A DNA stretch of 53,855 nt, taken from Candidatus Poribacteria bacterium (lineage in GTDB: Bacteria; Poribacteria; WGA-4E; WGA-3G). Shown in pieces: positions 8,677 to 17,713 of the stretch; the first letter of the stretch is position 1, and each line of letters starts with the position of its first letter. The notes under the pieces were generated by a model. It was not told where the DNA came from, did not search any database, and saw only the letters and a program-made list of their open reading frames with translations. A program made the position numbers and the translations under genes. The DNA lies in contig VYCT01000082.1 of NCBI GenBank assembly GCA_009843785.1, positions 1-53,855 on the forward strand, written 5' to 3'.

Positions 8677-11600
8677 ATGCGAATCAAACACTTATTTTTT
8701 ATCCTCACAGTTATCTGCACGCTTTTAGTGCCGGGTTTCGTCCGCGCGCAGCAAGAGGAACCGCAAGTCGTGAACGTCCCCGATCCGAATTTGGCAGCAA
8801 AGATACGCGTCACACTTGGCGTAGGGACAATCACGACACACAACTTGCTGAAGCTGACGGTTCTACATGCCTCAGGTATCAAGATAGAAGACCTGACCGG
8901 GCTTGAATACGCACAAAATCTCGAAAGTTTGTTTCTTTCTAATAACAACATCTCGGACCTATCGCCTCTCGCTGAACTTACAAAACTGGGGCACTGGGTG
9001 GGGCTTGACGGTAACAATATATCGGATCTCTCACCTCTCACAGGACTTACAAAACTGACACAGTTGAGTCTTCTGGATAACAATATTTTGGACATATCGC
9101 CACTTGCTGAACTTACAAAACTGGAGGCTTTGAGACTCGGTAACAATCTATCGGACATATCGAACAATCTGTCGGACATATCACCTCTTGCCGAACTAAA
9201 AAACTTGAAACAGTTGTATCTTGAGAATAGCAACATCTCGGACATATCACCTCTCACAGGACTTACACAACTGCGAGAGGTGCGGCTTAGGAATAACAAC
9301 ATCTCGGACCTATCACCACTTGCTGGACTTACAAAACTGCGAGAGTTGCTTCTTGACGATAACAACATCTCAGATGTATCACCCCTTGCTGAACTAAAAA
9401 ACTTGACAGTGTTGTGGCTCGATAATAACAACATCTCGGACCTATCACCTCTCGCTGAACTAAAAAACTTGACATACTTGTGGAAGATAGTATCTTATGC
9501 CAAAAACCTTTCAGATCTTTTACCCTTCGCTGATCGTCTGACATCTTTGAATTTTAGCAATAGAAACATATCAGATATATCACTCCTTGCTGAATTTAGA
9601 AAACTGGAGAGATTGCTTCTTGATAACAACAACATATCGGATCTATCACCTCTCGCTGAACTCACACAACCGGAGGAATTGTCGCTTTCTAATAACAACA
9701 TATCGGACATCTCGGACCTATCACCCCTCGCTGAACTCACACAACTGGAGGAATTGTCGCTTCACAATAACGACATCTCGGATGTCTCCGCTCTGGCTGA
9801 ACTCAAAAGACTGGAAAGCCTGCGTCTTACCGATAACAACATATCAGATGTCTCGCCCTTGGTCGGGTTAATAAATCTGAAACATTCCTCCAGCGACCTT
9901 TACAGCGGATTGTGGCTTGAGGCAAATCCACTGAGTTACGCCTCCATCAACACACACATTCCCGCCATGCAAGCGAAGGGTATTGCCGTGTATTTTTGGG
10001 AGCGCGTCCCGGAGACACTTGTGAAAATATCGGGGGATACCCAACAAGGCGGTGTTCATTCGGCGTTGCCGCTCCCGTTTGTCGTGCAAGTGCGGGATCA
10101 GCGGAATTGGCGGTTCGCAGGGGTGCCGGTAACGTTTACCATCACTGCGGGGGAGGGCGAGCTCAGCGCGACAACCGTTGAAACAGACAGCAGTGGAAGG
10201 GCATCGGTACATTTGCGGATGGGAGCCGCCCTCGGCGCGACAACAGTCCGTGTAACTGCCCCGAATATCTCCGAACCGATTGAATTCACGGCGACGGCGA
10301 TCCCGCATACTGAACCGATGATTGTCAACGATACGAACCTCCGGGCGAGGATCATGGAAACCCTCGGCAAACCCGCCGGTGAAGTGCTGACGCTCGCGGA
10401 TATGCTGCAGCTGCGGAGGTTGACCGCGGAGAATATGGGCATCTATGACCTCACAGGACTCGGATATGCCGCGAACCTGAAAAGCCTGTCGCTACAAGGC
10501 AACCGCATATCCAACGTAGCACCCCTCTCGGGCTTGACGCAACTGACATCGTTGGACCTCAGGGACAATTGGATAGCGGATATGACACCCCTGTCGAGCT
10601 TCGTCCGTTTAAGAGAGGGCGATGGTTTGTTCATCCAAGGTAACCCTCTCAGTGACACGTCTCTTCAGACGCATATTCCGCTGCTGCAGGCATCCGGTGT
10701 GAACGTCCATTTTGATGGTGATTCTACTCCATCACGCCCCGTCGTTCGGCTCATCTATTTCCTTCCGCGCGACCGCCGCCCTCGCCCGGACATAGACGTA
10801 CAGATGGATCGGTTGATAAAAGACATCCAAACATTCTACGCCGATGAGATGGAACGCCACGGGTTCGGCAGAAAGACCTTCCAGTTTGAGACTGACACGG
10901 ATGGAAACGCTGTTGTGTATCATATCACGGGGAGATACGACGATACACACTATCAACGTTATTCAGTATGGGGCGAAATCGGTGAACAGTTTGACACCTC
11001 ACGGGATATCTATCTCGCCACGCTGGATGTAAGTACGGAAGTCATTGGATCCGCATGCGGTGTGGTGCCCTACGGGACGAGTCGTGGATTTGCTAATAAG
11101 GCACTTATCCCCGCAGATGGGATGTGTTTCAATGTTACTGCTGCGGCACACGAATTGGGACACACTTTTCACCTACCACACGACTTCCGCAATGACTCCG
11201 ACCTTATGTCGCACGGACGTTACAAGAACAAGTTGTCAAAATGTGCTGCGGAGTGGTTGGAGGTCAATCCATATTTCGACAGCAATAAACGAGTTGACGA
11301 CAGTCTATTCAGGGAGCGGAGTGAAATTGAGATGCTGCCTCCGAGTCTGGAATCGCAGCCCTATGGGGTCCGCCTCCGCTTTAAATTAAATGATCCCGAT
11401 GGACTCCACCAAGCGATGCTGGTAAAAAAGAGCGTGAACTTGATTGCGTGTCAACTCTTAAATGGCACATCAAGCCAAATGGTTGATTTTGTCACCACAG
11501 ATCTAAGCCTGAAAGACAGAAGCGTAGGCCTATGGGTTATTGACAAACGTGGCAATGTCACTTTATTACAATCATTTTCTGTGGATATCACTGCCCTACT

Positions 11601-13611
11601 GCCGCCCGAGGAACCGGTCTCCATACCCGACCCCAATTTGGCAGCGGCGATCAGAGAAGAGATTGGCGATAATATTACGACACATACGCTGCTGAATCTA
11701 ACAAGTCTTTATGTCCGGAATAATGAGATAGCCGACCTCACCGGGCTTGAACACGCACACTATCTCCGTGAACTGAATCTTAGCGGTAACGCCAATACGG
11801 TATCCGATTTTTCACCGCTGGCAGGACTCACAAACTTGAAATATCTGGATCTCTCTCACAGTCCCTACGCCGATATATCGTCCTTGATAGGGTTGACAGG
11901 CCTGGAGGATCTCAACCTTCGAGGCAGCAATCTTTCTGATATATCACCCTTGGCGAACTTGCCAAATCTCAACCGACTGACGCTTTCAAGCAATAATCTC
12001 TCTGATATATCGCCTCTGGCAAGCCTGACCGGCCTCGCTGTTTTGGATCTTTCTTCTAACGACCTCACCGATATATCGCCGCTCGCGAACTTGACCGGCC
12101 TCGGATATCTGGTTCTTTCTTATAACAACATATCAGATGTATCGCCATTGGTGAACTTGACGAATCTCACCCGTCTCTATCTTGCTTCTAACAACATATC
12201 AGATATATCGCCGTTGGCGAACTTGACGCACCTAAGTGGAGCATTGTCTCTTGTTAGCAACAACATCTCTGATGTGTCGCCGTTGGTAGCGTTAGAAAAT
12301 CCATCAAGTCACCCACTCTGGATTCAAGGAGAAAACGGAGTTACCCTAAGCTTACGTCTTAGTGGCAATCCGTTGAGCGATGCCTCTATCAACATACACA
12401 TCCCGGCTATAGAGGCGAAAGGGATTCGTGTAGGTTACGGTTACAGTTCATCGTCCGATACGCCCGCATCCACGGAAAAAATCACGGGACCCTGGCTCTG
12501 GATGATCACATCCACCGAGCGCGACCGAGGCGGCGTGCAGTCCATAGATATGGATTCACTGTCCGCTAACAACGCGGGGACAATCACGGAAGCAGAGATC
12601 GCCACAAACGGCGCAAACGCGGGCGATAGAATCGGAAATTTCGTCTGGACCCCCGGAGAGATTAATACTGTCATCAGCAATAATATTAGTGAATGTCTCC
12701 TCAGGATCGGGATGATAGAAGGCAATGTTGAAGACTGGACGGCTTACGCCCTGCTTTCATGGATGTCTGATGCCGATCGAACAGGCGTGCCGATGCACAT
12801 CGGTGGCGGTGATGCTGTCAAAGCTTGGCTCAACGGGGAAGTGGTTCACAGAACTTACACACCGGATTATCGGAGGGCCTTTGAAGTGGATATAAAGCGC
12901 GGAGAGAATCTGCTGCTTGTGAAGGTCAGTCAACGGGATGGTGGTTGGAGTATGTTCGTCGGTATTGATGGTTTTGAAAACATGCGGGTGCCCGACATCG
13001 CTGCGGATGTCAACAAGGACGGCGTTGTAAACGTCCAGGATTTGGTGTTGGTCTCTTCACAGTTAGGGCAAGCCGGGCAAACGGAGGCGGATGTCAACGG
13101 CGACGGTGCGGTGAATATTCAGGATCTGGTTTTGGTCGCGGGGGCGTTGGGGGACGCTGCTGCCGCGCCTTCGGCATTCCGCGCGACTGCTACGGCGTTA
13201 GCGTCGCGCGTTACAGTTGAGCAGTGGCTGGCAGATGCATACCGGCTGCCGCGCCTTGATGCGCGTTTGGAGCGTGGGGTTGCGTGGCTGGAACGACTCT
13301 TGGCGGCGTTAGTGCCAGCGGAAACGGCACTGCTGACGAATTATCCGAACCCGTTCAACCCGGAGACGTGGATACCCTACGAATTGGCTGAACCTGCGGA
13401 GGTGACGCTGCGTATCTATGCTGTGGATGGCACTTTGGTGCGGCGTTTGGTCTTGGGACATAGAGCAGCAGGCATTTATCGTAGCAAGAGTCGTGCGGCG
13501 TATTGGGATGGCAGGAACGCGCAAGGCGAGAAAGTCGCCAGCGGTCTCTATTTCTATACATTCTCAGCAGGCGATTTTGAAGCCACGCGGAAGATGCTGA
13601 TAAGGAAGTAA
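8677..13611 (+). CDS. Giant secreted LRR / metalloprotease-like / dockerin protein with FlgD-like tail
   Basis: A 1644-residue exported mosaic. In order: signal peptide (to about 24); internalin-like 22-residue leucine-rich repeats (about 60-430, N-I-S-D-[IL]-S-P-L-A-x-L); an invasin/Big-1-like Ig domain (about 448-544); a short second LRR block (about 547-680); a zincin-like domain (about 681-968) with H825-E-L-G-H829-x5-H835; a third LRR block (about 975-1254); a beta-rich region; two dockerin-type Ca-binding repeats (D-V-N-K-D-G-V-V-N-V-Q-D-L and D-V-N-G-D-G-A-V-N-I-Q-D-L, about 1441-1491); and a FlgD/type-9-like C-terminal domain (N-Y-P-N-P-F-N-P-E-T-W ... R-K-M-L-I-R-K). The role is probably surface adhesion or host interaction with possible proteolysis. 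ATG 8677, preceded by AGGGAG, places the signal peptide correctly; an ATG 33 nt upstream is less likely. Confidence 0.85.
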   Translation: MRIKHLFFILTVICTLLVPGFVRAQQEEPQVVNVPDPNLAAKIRVTLGVGTITTHNLLKLTVLHASGIKIEDLTGLEYAQNLESLFLSNNNISDLSPLAELTKLGHWVGLDGNNISDLSPLTGLTKLTQLSLLDNNILDISPLAELTKLEALRLGNNLSDISNNLSDISPLAELKNLKQLYLENSNISDISPLTGLTQLREVRLRNNNISDLSPLAGLTKLRELLLDDNNISDVSPLAELKNLTVLWLDNNNISDLSPLAELKNLTYLWKIVSYAKNLSDLLPFADRLTSLNFSNRNISDISLLAEFRKLERLLLDNNNISDLSPLAELTQPEELSLSNNNISDISDLSPLAELTQLEELSLHNNDISDVSALAELKRLESLRLTDNNISDVSPLVGLINLKHSSSDLYSGLWLEANPLSYASINTHIPAMQAKGIAVYFWERVPETLVKISGDTQQGGVHSALPLPFVVQVRDQRNWRFAGVPVTFTITAGEGELSATTVETDSSGRASVHLRMGAALGATTVRVTAPNISEPIEFTATAIPHTEPMIVNDTNLRARIMETLGKPAGEVLTLADMLQLRRLTAENMGIYDLTGLGYAANLKSLSLQGNRISNVAPLSGLTQLTSLDLRDNWIADMTPLSSFVRLREGDGLFIQGNPLSDTSLQTHIPLLQASGVNVHFDGDSTPSRPVVRLIYFLPRDRRPRPDIDVQMDRLIKDIQTFYADEMERHGFGRKTFQFETDTDGNAVVYHITGRYDDTHYQRYSVWGEIGEQFDTSRDIYLATLDVSTEVIGSACGVVPYGTSRGFANKALIPADGMCFNVTAAAHELGHTFHLPHDFRNDSDLMSHGRYKNKLSKCAAEWLEVNPYFDSNKRVDDSLFRERSEIEMLPPSLESQPYGVRLRFKLNDPDGLHQAMLVKKSVNLIACQLLNGTSSQMVDFVTTDLSLKDRSVGLWVIDKRGNVTLLQSFSVDITALLPPEEPVSIPDPNLAAAIREEIGDNITTHTLLNLTSLYVRNNEIADLTGLEHAHYLRELNLSGNANTVSDFSPLAGLTNLKYLDLSHSPYADISSLIGLTGLEDLNLRGSNLSDISPLANLPNLNRLTLSSNNLSDISPLASLTGLAVLDLSSNDLTDISPLANLTGLGYLVLSYNNISDVSPLVNLTNLTRLYLASNNISDISPLANLTHLSGALSLVSNNISDVSPLVALENPSSHPLWIQGENGVTLSLRLSGNPLSDASINIHIPAIEAKGIRVGYGYSSSSDTPASTEKITGPWLWMITSTERDRGGVQSIDMDSLSANNAGTITEAEIATNGANAGDRIGNFVWTPGEINTVISNNISECLLRIGMIEGNVEDWTAYALLSWMSDADRTGVPMHIGGGDAVKAWLNGEVVHRTYTPDYRRAFEVDIKRGENLLLVKVSQRDGGWSMFVGIDGFENMRVPDIAADVNKDGVVNVQDLVLVSSQLGQAGQTEADVNGDGAVNIQDLVLVAGALGDAAAAPSAFRATATALASRVTVEQWLADAYRLPRLDARLERGVAWLERLLAALVPAETALLTNYPNPFNPETWIPYELAEPAEVTLRIYAVDGTLVRRLVLGHRAAGIYRSKSRAAYWDGRNAQGEKVASGLYFYTFSAGDFEATRKMLIRK
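8925..9870. repeat. In-gene tandem repeats of about 66 bp (LRR coding)
   Basis: Degenerate direct repeats of about 66 bp encode 22-residue leucine-rich repeats. The most conserved core is AACATCTCGGACCTATCACC. Unit number can change by slippage or recombination; one unit (about 9475-9540) is visibly degraded and another carries an extra ISDIS duplication near 9155-9180. Confidence 0.8.
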
Positions 13612-13612
13612 A

Positions 13613-14395
13613 TTATCGTTTATCTCTGAGAGGAGGGAGGTTGTCCCAATCGCACTCTAAGCAGAAATCGGCTTCTCTACCGAGTCGGCGTACGCTGCCG
13701 CCACACTCAGGGCACTTATTAATGCGAGGTGAGTTTGTATCTTCGGTACTCGGTGGAAACATGAGCAACTGTTCTATAGGTAAAGGTTGCTCTCTTTGGC
13801 CAACAAGTTGGAGTTGCAGACTCTCAATTATATCGCGGGTATCAAGTTTAAATGGCGGTGGTGAATTCTCGGTGAGGTTAATAAAATCGCTACGGTAGAC
13901 CCGAATGGTGTTTTCTTCTCGTACCTGCCGTATAAAAAGTGTATATTTATCAGGTGCTACCAAATAAGCGGCAGTATCCAAGATGTGTCTGCGGGGTTTG
14001 ATTGTTATTTCGTATCCGCCATAGTGGAAAATAGAGGTGTTTGCGTCAGGCTGCATCTGGCAAATCTCAAAGAGTTCATGGGAACGCGAGGTGGAAAGGA
14101 TCAATGCATATTGCTGGCAAGGATGGTGCGCGAGGCGTTCAAATGGCAGAAAATTTTCAGGTTCAGCACTATTTCGGAGAAACGTGATAAAGGTCGCGTA
14201 AGCGTTTTCGGTGGCTTCGTGCAAGATCACTTGGCTTAATCTTCGCGACTCTGGCGTACGCGGCACATCAGCCCGGTTAATCTCCCGGGCGTAAAGTTCA
14301 ACTTGTACATTAACGTCAATAGACTGACTTTCAGCACTGATACGCTGCAGGCGTTCTATAGGCTGATCCGCGATTTTCAAGACAAAAGGTAACAT
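13613..14395 (-). CDS. Hypothetical protein with C-terminal zinc ribbon
   Basis: This 260-residue cytoplasmic-looking protein has no recognised family over its first 220 residues. The C-terminus holds two C-x2-C knuckles (C-P-E-C-G-G and C-L-E-C-D-W), a typical zinc ribbon that could bind nucleic acid or protein. An earlier in-frame ATG exists at 14443. ATG 14395 starts a better-looking N-terminus (M-L-P-F-V-L-K-I), but the nearest AAGGAG is 15 nt upstream, so the exact start is uncertain. Its stop lies 1 nt from the stop of the convergent LRR gene. Confidence 0.65.
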   Translation of the reverse strand: MLPFVLKIADQPIERLQRISAESQSIDVNVQVELYAREINRADVPRTPESRRLSQVILHEATENAYATFITFLRNSAEPENFLPFERLAHHPCQQYALILSTSRSHELFEICQMQPDANTSIFHYGGYEITIKPRRHILDTAAYLVAPDKYTLFIRQVREENTIRVYRSDFINLTENSPPPFKLDTRDIIESLQLQLVGQREQPLPIEQLLMFPPSTEDTNSPRINKCPECGGSVRRLGREADFCLECDWDNLPPLRDKR

Positions 14396-14470
14396 AGCAA
14401 CCCGTTTAGACTCCTTAAATGAAAGGTGTAACAAGTGTAGCATAGATGCGGATCTTTGTCCAGTCCAATT

Positions 14471-14537
14471 GAGGAATAGTTGTCAGTTGTCAGTACGATT
14501 TTTTTTCAAAAAATCTTTCAGTTTTCAGAGGAATAGT
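14471..14537. repeat. 47-bp hairpin element flanked by 10-bp direct repeats
   Basis: A 47-bp element (14481-14527) has a central hairpin of 8 bp (GATTTTTT with AAAAAATC). It is flanked directly by two copies of GAGGAATAGT (14471-14480 and 14528-14537), which look like a target-site duplication. A second, gap-free 47-nt relative lies at 16542-16588. Confidence 0.65.
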
Positions 14538-14593
14538 AACCAGAAATACCATACGCACATTTAGCGTTATACGCATTCAGAAAGGAACAGGTT

Positions 14594-15340
14594 ATGTCAG
14601 GGCACTCCAAATGGTCAACAATCAAACATAAAAAAGCGGCGAACGACTCCAGACGTGGCAAACTTTTCTCAAAGTTAGTCAAAGAAATTACAGCGGCTGC
14701 GCGCATCGGTGGTGGCGATATAGACACCAATCCACGCCTTAGAACCGCGATTGCGGCCGCAAAATCGAGCAATGTCCCCAACGATAACATTGCCAAAGCG
14801 ATTCTTCGGGGTACCGGTGAACTTGAGGGTGAAACCTACGAGGAAATTCTCTATGAAGGTTACGGCCCCGGTGGTGTCGCCGTGATGATAGAAGTCTTGA
14901 CCGACAACCGCAATCGGGCCGTCGCAGCGATCCGACATGCCTTTAGCAAACACGAAGGCAGAATTGGGGAACGCGGCTGTGTCGCATGGGGATTCAATAA
15001 ATGTGGATTGATCGTCGTCACACCTGATAGCATTGACGAAGAAGAATTGTTTATGACCGCGGTTGAAGCCGGTGCTGAAGATGTAACCGCTTCTGAAACA
15101 GGCATGGAAATCGTTACACCGTTTGAGATGTTCGATAGCGTCCTAACAACAATCCAGAAAACATCTGCTGAAGTTCAACTCGCTGAAATTAGCATGATTC
15201 CGCAAAATACGGTGAAACTCGAAGGGAAAGAAGCGGAACGGATGTTACGCCTCATGGATGCCCTTGATGAACTCGATGATGTTCAAAAGGTTTATGCTAA
15301 TTTCGATATCCCCGACAACCTTTTGGAAGCTGCAGCGTAA
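14594..15340 (+). CDS. yebC: YebC/PmpR family protein
   Basis: YebC-family proteins bind DNA or ribosomes and act as transcriptional regulators; recent work on family members links them to translation of proline-rich stretches. The 248-residue product starts with the hallmark M-S-G-H-S-K-W-x-x-I-K-H-K-K and continues with R-G-K-x-F-S-K-L-x-K-E-I, P-x-x-N and the C-terminal M-I-P family pattern. Length is standard. A GGAACAGG stretch precedes the ATG. It heads a same-strand block with ruvC, ruvA, ruvB, queA and yajC, the common yebC-ruvCAB arrangement, here 14 nt before ruvC. Confidence 0.95.
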   Translation: MSGHSKWSTIKHKKAANDSRRGKLFSKLVKEITAAARIGGGDIDTNPRLRTAIAAAKSSNVPNDNIAKAILRGTGELEGETYEEILYEGYGPGGVAVMIEVLTDNRNRAVAAIRHAFSKHEGRIGERGCVAWGFNKCGLIVVTPDSIDEEELFMTAVEAGAEDVTASETGMEIVTPFEMFDSVLTTIQKTSAEVQLAEISMIPQNTVKLEGKEAERMLRLMDALDELDDVQKVYANFDIPDNLLEAAA

Positions 15341-15354
15341 CTAAGGGACATCAA

Positions 15355-15894
15355 ATGCAAAATCCACCTCCGCCAACCGCAAGGAACAGTAAAAAAACAA
15401 TTCTTGGCATTGACCCTGGTATTGCGAATACTGGATACGGCGTGGTTGAATCTCACGCGAACCGCCACATTGCGCGGGACTTCGGCAATATTAGAACGAG
15501 CCCGAAAACAGCATCGGAAGTACGACTGAAACAAATTTACGATGCCGTAACCCGTTTGATTGCGGAACACGCTATTGAGAGTGTCGTTCTTGAGGATATT
15601 TTCTTTAGTAAAAACGTCAGCAGTGCCTTCGCCGTTGGCGAAGTCAAGGGCATTGTGAAACTTGCGGCGGCAAATGCGGATTGTCCGGTTACGCTATACA
15701 CGCCTACGCAAGTTAAACAGGCAATTGTGGGTTACGGAAAAGCCACGAAACAGCAGATGCAAAAGATGGTGCAGGTACTGCTGAAACTTAAGGAACCGCC
15801 TCGCCCTGATCACGCGGCAGATGCGCTCGCACTCACACTTTGCCATGCGCGTTCTTATAAAGTGCTTGAACTCCGTAAAAAATTGACGCAGTAG
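15355..15894 (+). CDS. ruvC: Crossover junction endodeoxyribonuclease RuvC
   Basis: RuvC cleaves Holliday junctions symmetrically during recombinational repair, working as a dimer with RuvAB. The 179-residue product shows the RNase H-like catalytic acidic residues: Asp20 in G-I-D-P-G, Glu80 in V-L-E-D, and Asp152/Asp156 in P-D-H-A-A-D-A. The sequence N-V-x-x-A-F-A-V-G-E-V-K-G matches the family (usually N-x-x-x-A-x-x-x-G-x-A-R-G). It carries about 13 extra N-terminal residues compared with E. coli. It lies 33 nt before ruvA. Confidence 0.95.
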   Translation: MQNPPPPTARNSKKTILGIDPGIANTGYGVVESHANRHIARDFGNIRTSPKTASEVRLKQIYDAVTRLIAEHAIESVVLEDIFFSKNVSSAFAVGEVKGIVKLAAANADCPVTLYTPTQVKQAIVGYGKATKQQMQKMVQVLLKLKEPPRPDHAADALALTLCHARSYKVLELRKKLTQ

Positions 15895-15927
15895 CATTCG
15901 CGTCTCTCTGTCCAAAGGAATAGTCAG

Positions 15928-16524
15928 ATGATCGCTTATATCAAAGGCATTATCGTCCATAAAGAGACAAAACAGGTTATCGTAGATGTCAACGGTATCG
16001 GGTATATCCTTGACGTACCACCGAGAGTTGTAACGGGTTTACCCGCTATAGGTGATACCGTTACCCTCTATACATCTTACCACCAAAGCCGTGAAAACAA
16101 GATTACACTCTACGGGTTTCCTTCAAGGGACGCAGTGAAAGTTTTTGAATTGGCACTGACGGTCAGCGGTGTAGGACCGGCACTCTCGCAAAACATCGTT
16201 GCGCGGTTATCGCCTTTACAATTCCAACGCGCTATCAACCGGGGCGAAGTTACCACCCTGATGCGGGTGCCACGGTTAAGCAAAGACCTTGCCCAAGTTA
16301 TCATTACCAAACTGAAAAAAAATATCGCTAAAATGAAATTTGAAGGCGACACCGATCCTTCAAAATCCATGGCTCCAAACGCAGAGGTGATCGAAATGCT
16401 TGTCAATCTTGGTGCATCAGAACTTGAAGCAGAACAAGCCGTCGAAAAAGCACAAAAAGTCCTCGGCGACTCTGTCCAACGGGAGAACTTAATCAAACAG
16501 GCACTGCGTTATATCCGAAATTAG
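15928..16524 (+). CDS. ruvA: Holliday junction branch migration protein RuvA
   Basis: RuvA binds four-way DNA junctions as a tetramer and loads the RuvB motor. The 198-residue product has the usual three parts. The N-terminal OB-fold begins M-I-A-Y-I-K-G and contains G-x-G-Y. The helix-hairpin-helix region holds V-S-G-V-G-P-A, and a second hairpin reads R-V-P-R-L-S-K where most homologues have G-I-G-x-K. The C-terminal UBA-like domain, which contacts RuvB, contains L-V-N-L-G-A-S-E-L-E-A. The degenerate second hairpin is slightly unusual. It is followed by a 146-nt gap holding repeats before ruvB. Confidence 0.94.
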   Translation: MIAYIKGIIVHKETKQVIVDVNGIGYILDVPPRVVTGLPAIGDTVTLYTSYHQSRENKITLYGFPSRDAVKVFELALTVSGVGPALSQNIVARLSPLQFQRAINRGEVTTLMRVPRLSKDLAQVIITKLKKNIAKMKFEGDTDPSKSMAPNAEVIEMLVNLGASELEAEQAVEKAQKVLGDSVQRENLIKQALRYIRN

Positions 16525-16541
16525 TCTTTATTTTCAGAGGC

Positions 16542-16652
16542 GTCAGTTATAGGTTCGGTTTTTCTGCGAAAAACCTTTCAGTTGTCAGGTAAGAGGTTTC
16601 GTTTAACGAACCCCTCTTGTAACTGATAACTGGCAACTGACAACTGATAACC
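16542..16652. repeat. 47-nt hairpin repeat followed by a nested palindrome
   Basis: Positions 16542-16588 align without gaps to the element at 14482-14528 (37 of 47 identical by eye). Two stem pairs have changed on both sides (A-T to G-C, T-A to C-G), preserving the hairpin. Downstream, CAGTTGTCAG...CTGACAACTG and AAGAGG...CCTCTT with TTCGTT...AACGAA form a nested palindrome up to about 16652. It occupies the ruvA-ruvB gap and could attenuate ruvB transcription. Confidence 0.65.
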
Positions 16653-16670
16653 ATTCAAGGACGAAACGAA

Positions 16671-17681
16671 ATGGATAACGATAAAATATTAGATTTATCT
16701 GAAGATGATGATTTCGGATATAGTCTTCGTCCGAAAACGTTGAACGAATTTATCGGACAGGAGAAAGCTAAAGAGCAGCTTCGCATCCACATTGAAGCCG
16801 CCAAACAGCGCAGCGAAGCCTTGGAACATGTTCTGCTTGTGAGTCCACCGGGCTTGGGGAAAACTACACTTGCGAGAATCATCGCGAATGAGATTCAGAG
16901 TAATTTTAAACAGGCGATCGGTCCTGTTATGGAAAAGTTAGACTTAGCCTCAACCCTGACGAATCTCGAAAAGGGGGATATCCTCTTTATTGATGAAATT
17001 CATCGGGTGAAAGGGTACGTGCAAGAATCGCTCTATCCAGCGATGGAAGACTATCAACTCGATTTAACGATCGGTCAAGGTCCAGGGTCGGATGTTATGC
17101 AAGTACCACTGGATCCATTCACGCTCGTTGGGGCGACAACGCGCGAAGGTTTGTTAGCGGGTCCTTTCCGAGATCGGTTTGGTATTCGCATTCACCTTGA
17201 TTATTATGCAGCAGAAGACATCCAACAGGCAATCCGTATCAACAGTGCCAAGCTGAAAATTAATATCGATGAAGACGCAGAATATGCCTTAGCGCGCCGC
17301 TCGCGCGGCACGATGCGCATTGCCAACAAACTCCTCGCCAACGTTAGGGATTATGCTGAAGTCAAAGGCGACGGTATACTTTCGCTTGAAATAGCAGAGG
17401 AGGCACTCGAATTCTTTGATATAGATGAACGCGGATTAAACACACAGGATTATGCCTACTTTCAGACACTCATTGAGAACTTCAGTGGAAGCGCGGGGCT
17501 TAAGGCACTCGCTGTCGCGCTGAGTGAAGATGAGCGCACTATTTCAGAGGTTTATGAACCTTACTATATTAAAGAGGGTTTTTTGGCACTAACACCGAGA
17601 GGACGCGTCGCAACGGATGCGGCTTACGTGTATTTTAACTATCCTGTAAGCTCACAAGCACCGTTGTTTAATTCTTTCTAA
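16671..17681 (+). CDS. ruvB: Holliday junction branch migration ATPase RuvB
   Basis: RuvB is the hexameric AAA+ motor that drives Holliday-junction branch migration with RuvA. The 336-residue product opens with the family L-R-P-K-T-L-N-E-F-I-G-Q. It has a Walker A motif P-P-G-L-G-K-T-T (about 59-66), Walker B L-F-I-D-E-I-H-R (about 105-112), sensor 1 G-A-T-T-R, the F-R-D-R-F-G arginine-finger region, and the winged-helix C-terminal domain with T-P-R-G-R. Length is standard. It is separated from ruvA by a repeat-bearing 146-nt gap and lies 32 nt before queA. Confidence 0.97.
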   Translation: MDNDKILDLSEDDDFGYSLRPKTLNEFIGQEKAKEQLRIHIEAAKQRSEALEHVLLVSPPGLGKTTLARIIANEIQSNFKQAIGPVMEKLDLASTLTNLEKGDILFIDEIHRVKGYVQESLYPAMEDYQLDLTIGQGPGSDVMQVPLDPFTLVGATTREGLLAGPFRDRFGIRIHLDYYAAEDIQQAIRINSAKLKINIDEDAEYALARRSRGTMRIANKLLANVRDYAEVKGDGILSLEIAEEALEFFDIDERGLNTQDYAYFQTLIENFSGSAGLKALAVALSEDERTISEVYEPYYIKEGFLALTPRGRVATDAAYVYFNYPVSSQAPLFNSF

Positions 17682-17713
17682 ATTCTGGCGAAGTCTCTAT
17701 TTCACCCATAATT

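Noticed and set aside
8925-9870. CRISPR array
   Set aside because: The regular repeats of about 66 bp are in frame and encode leucine-rich repeats; there are no unique spacers between identical repeats.
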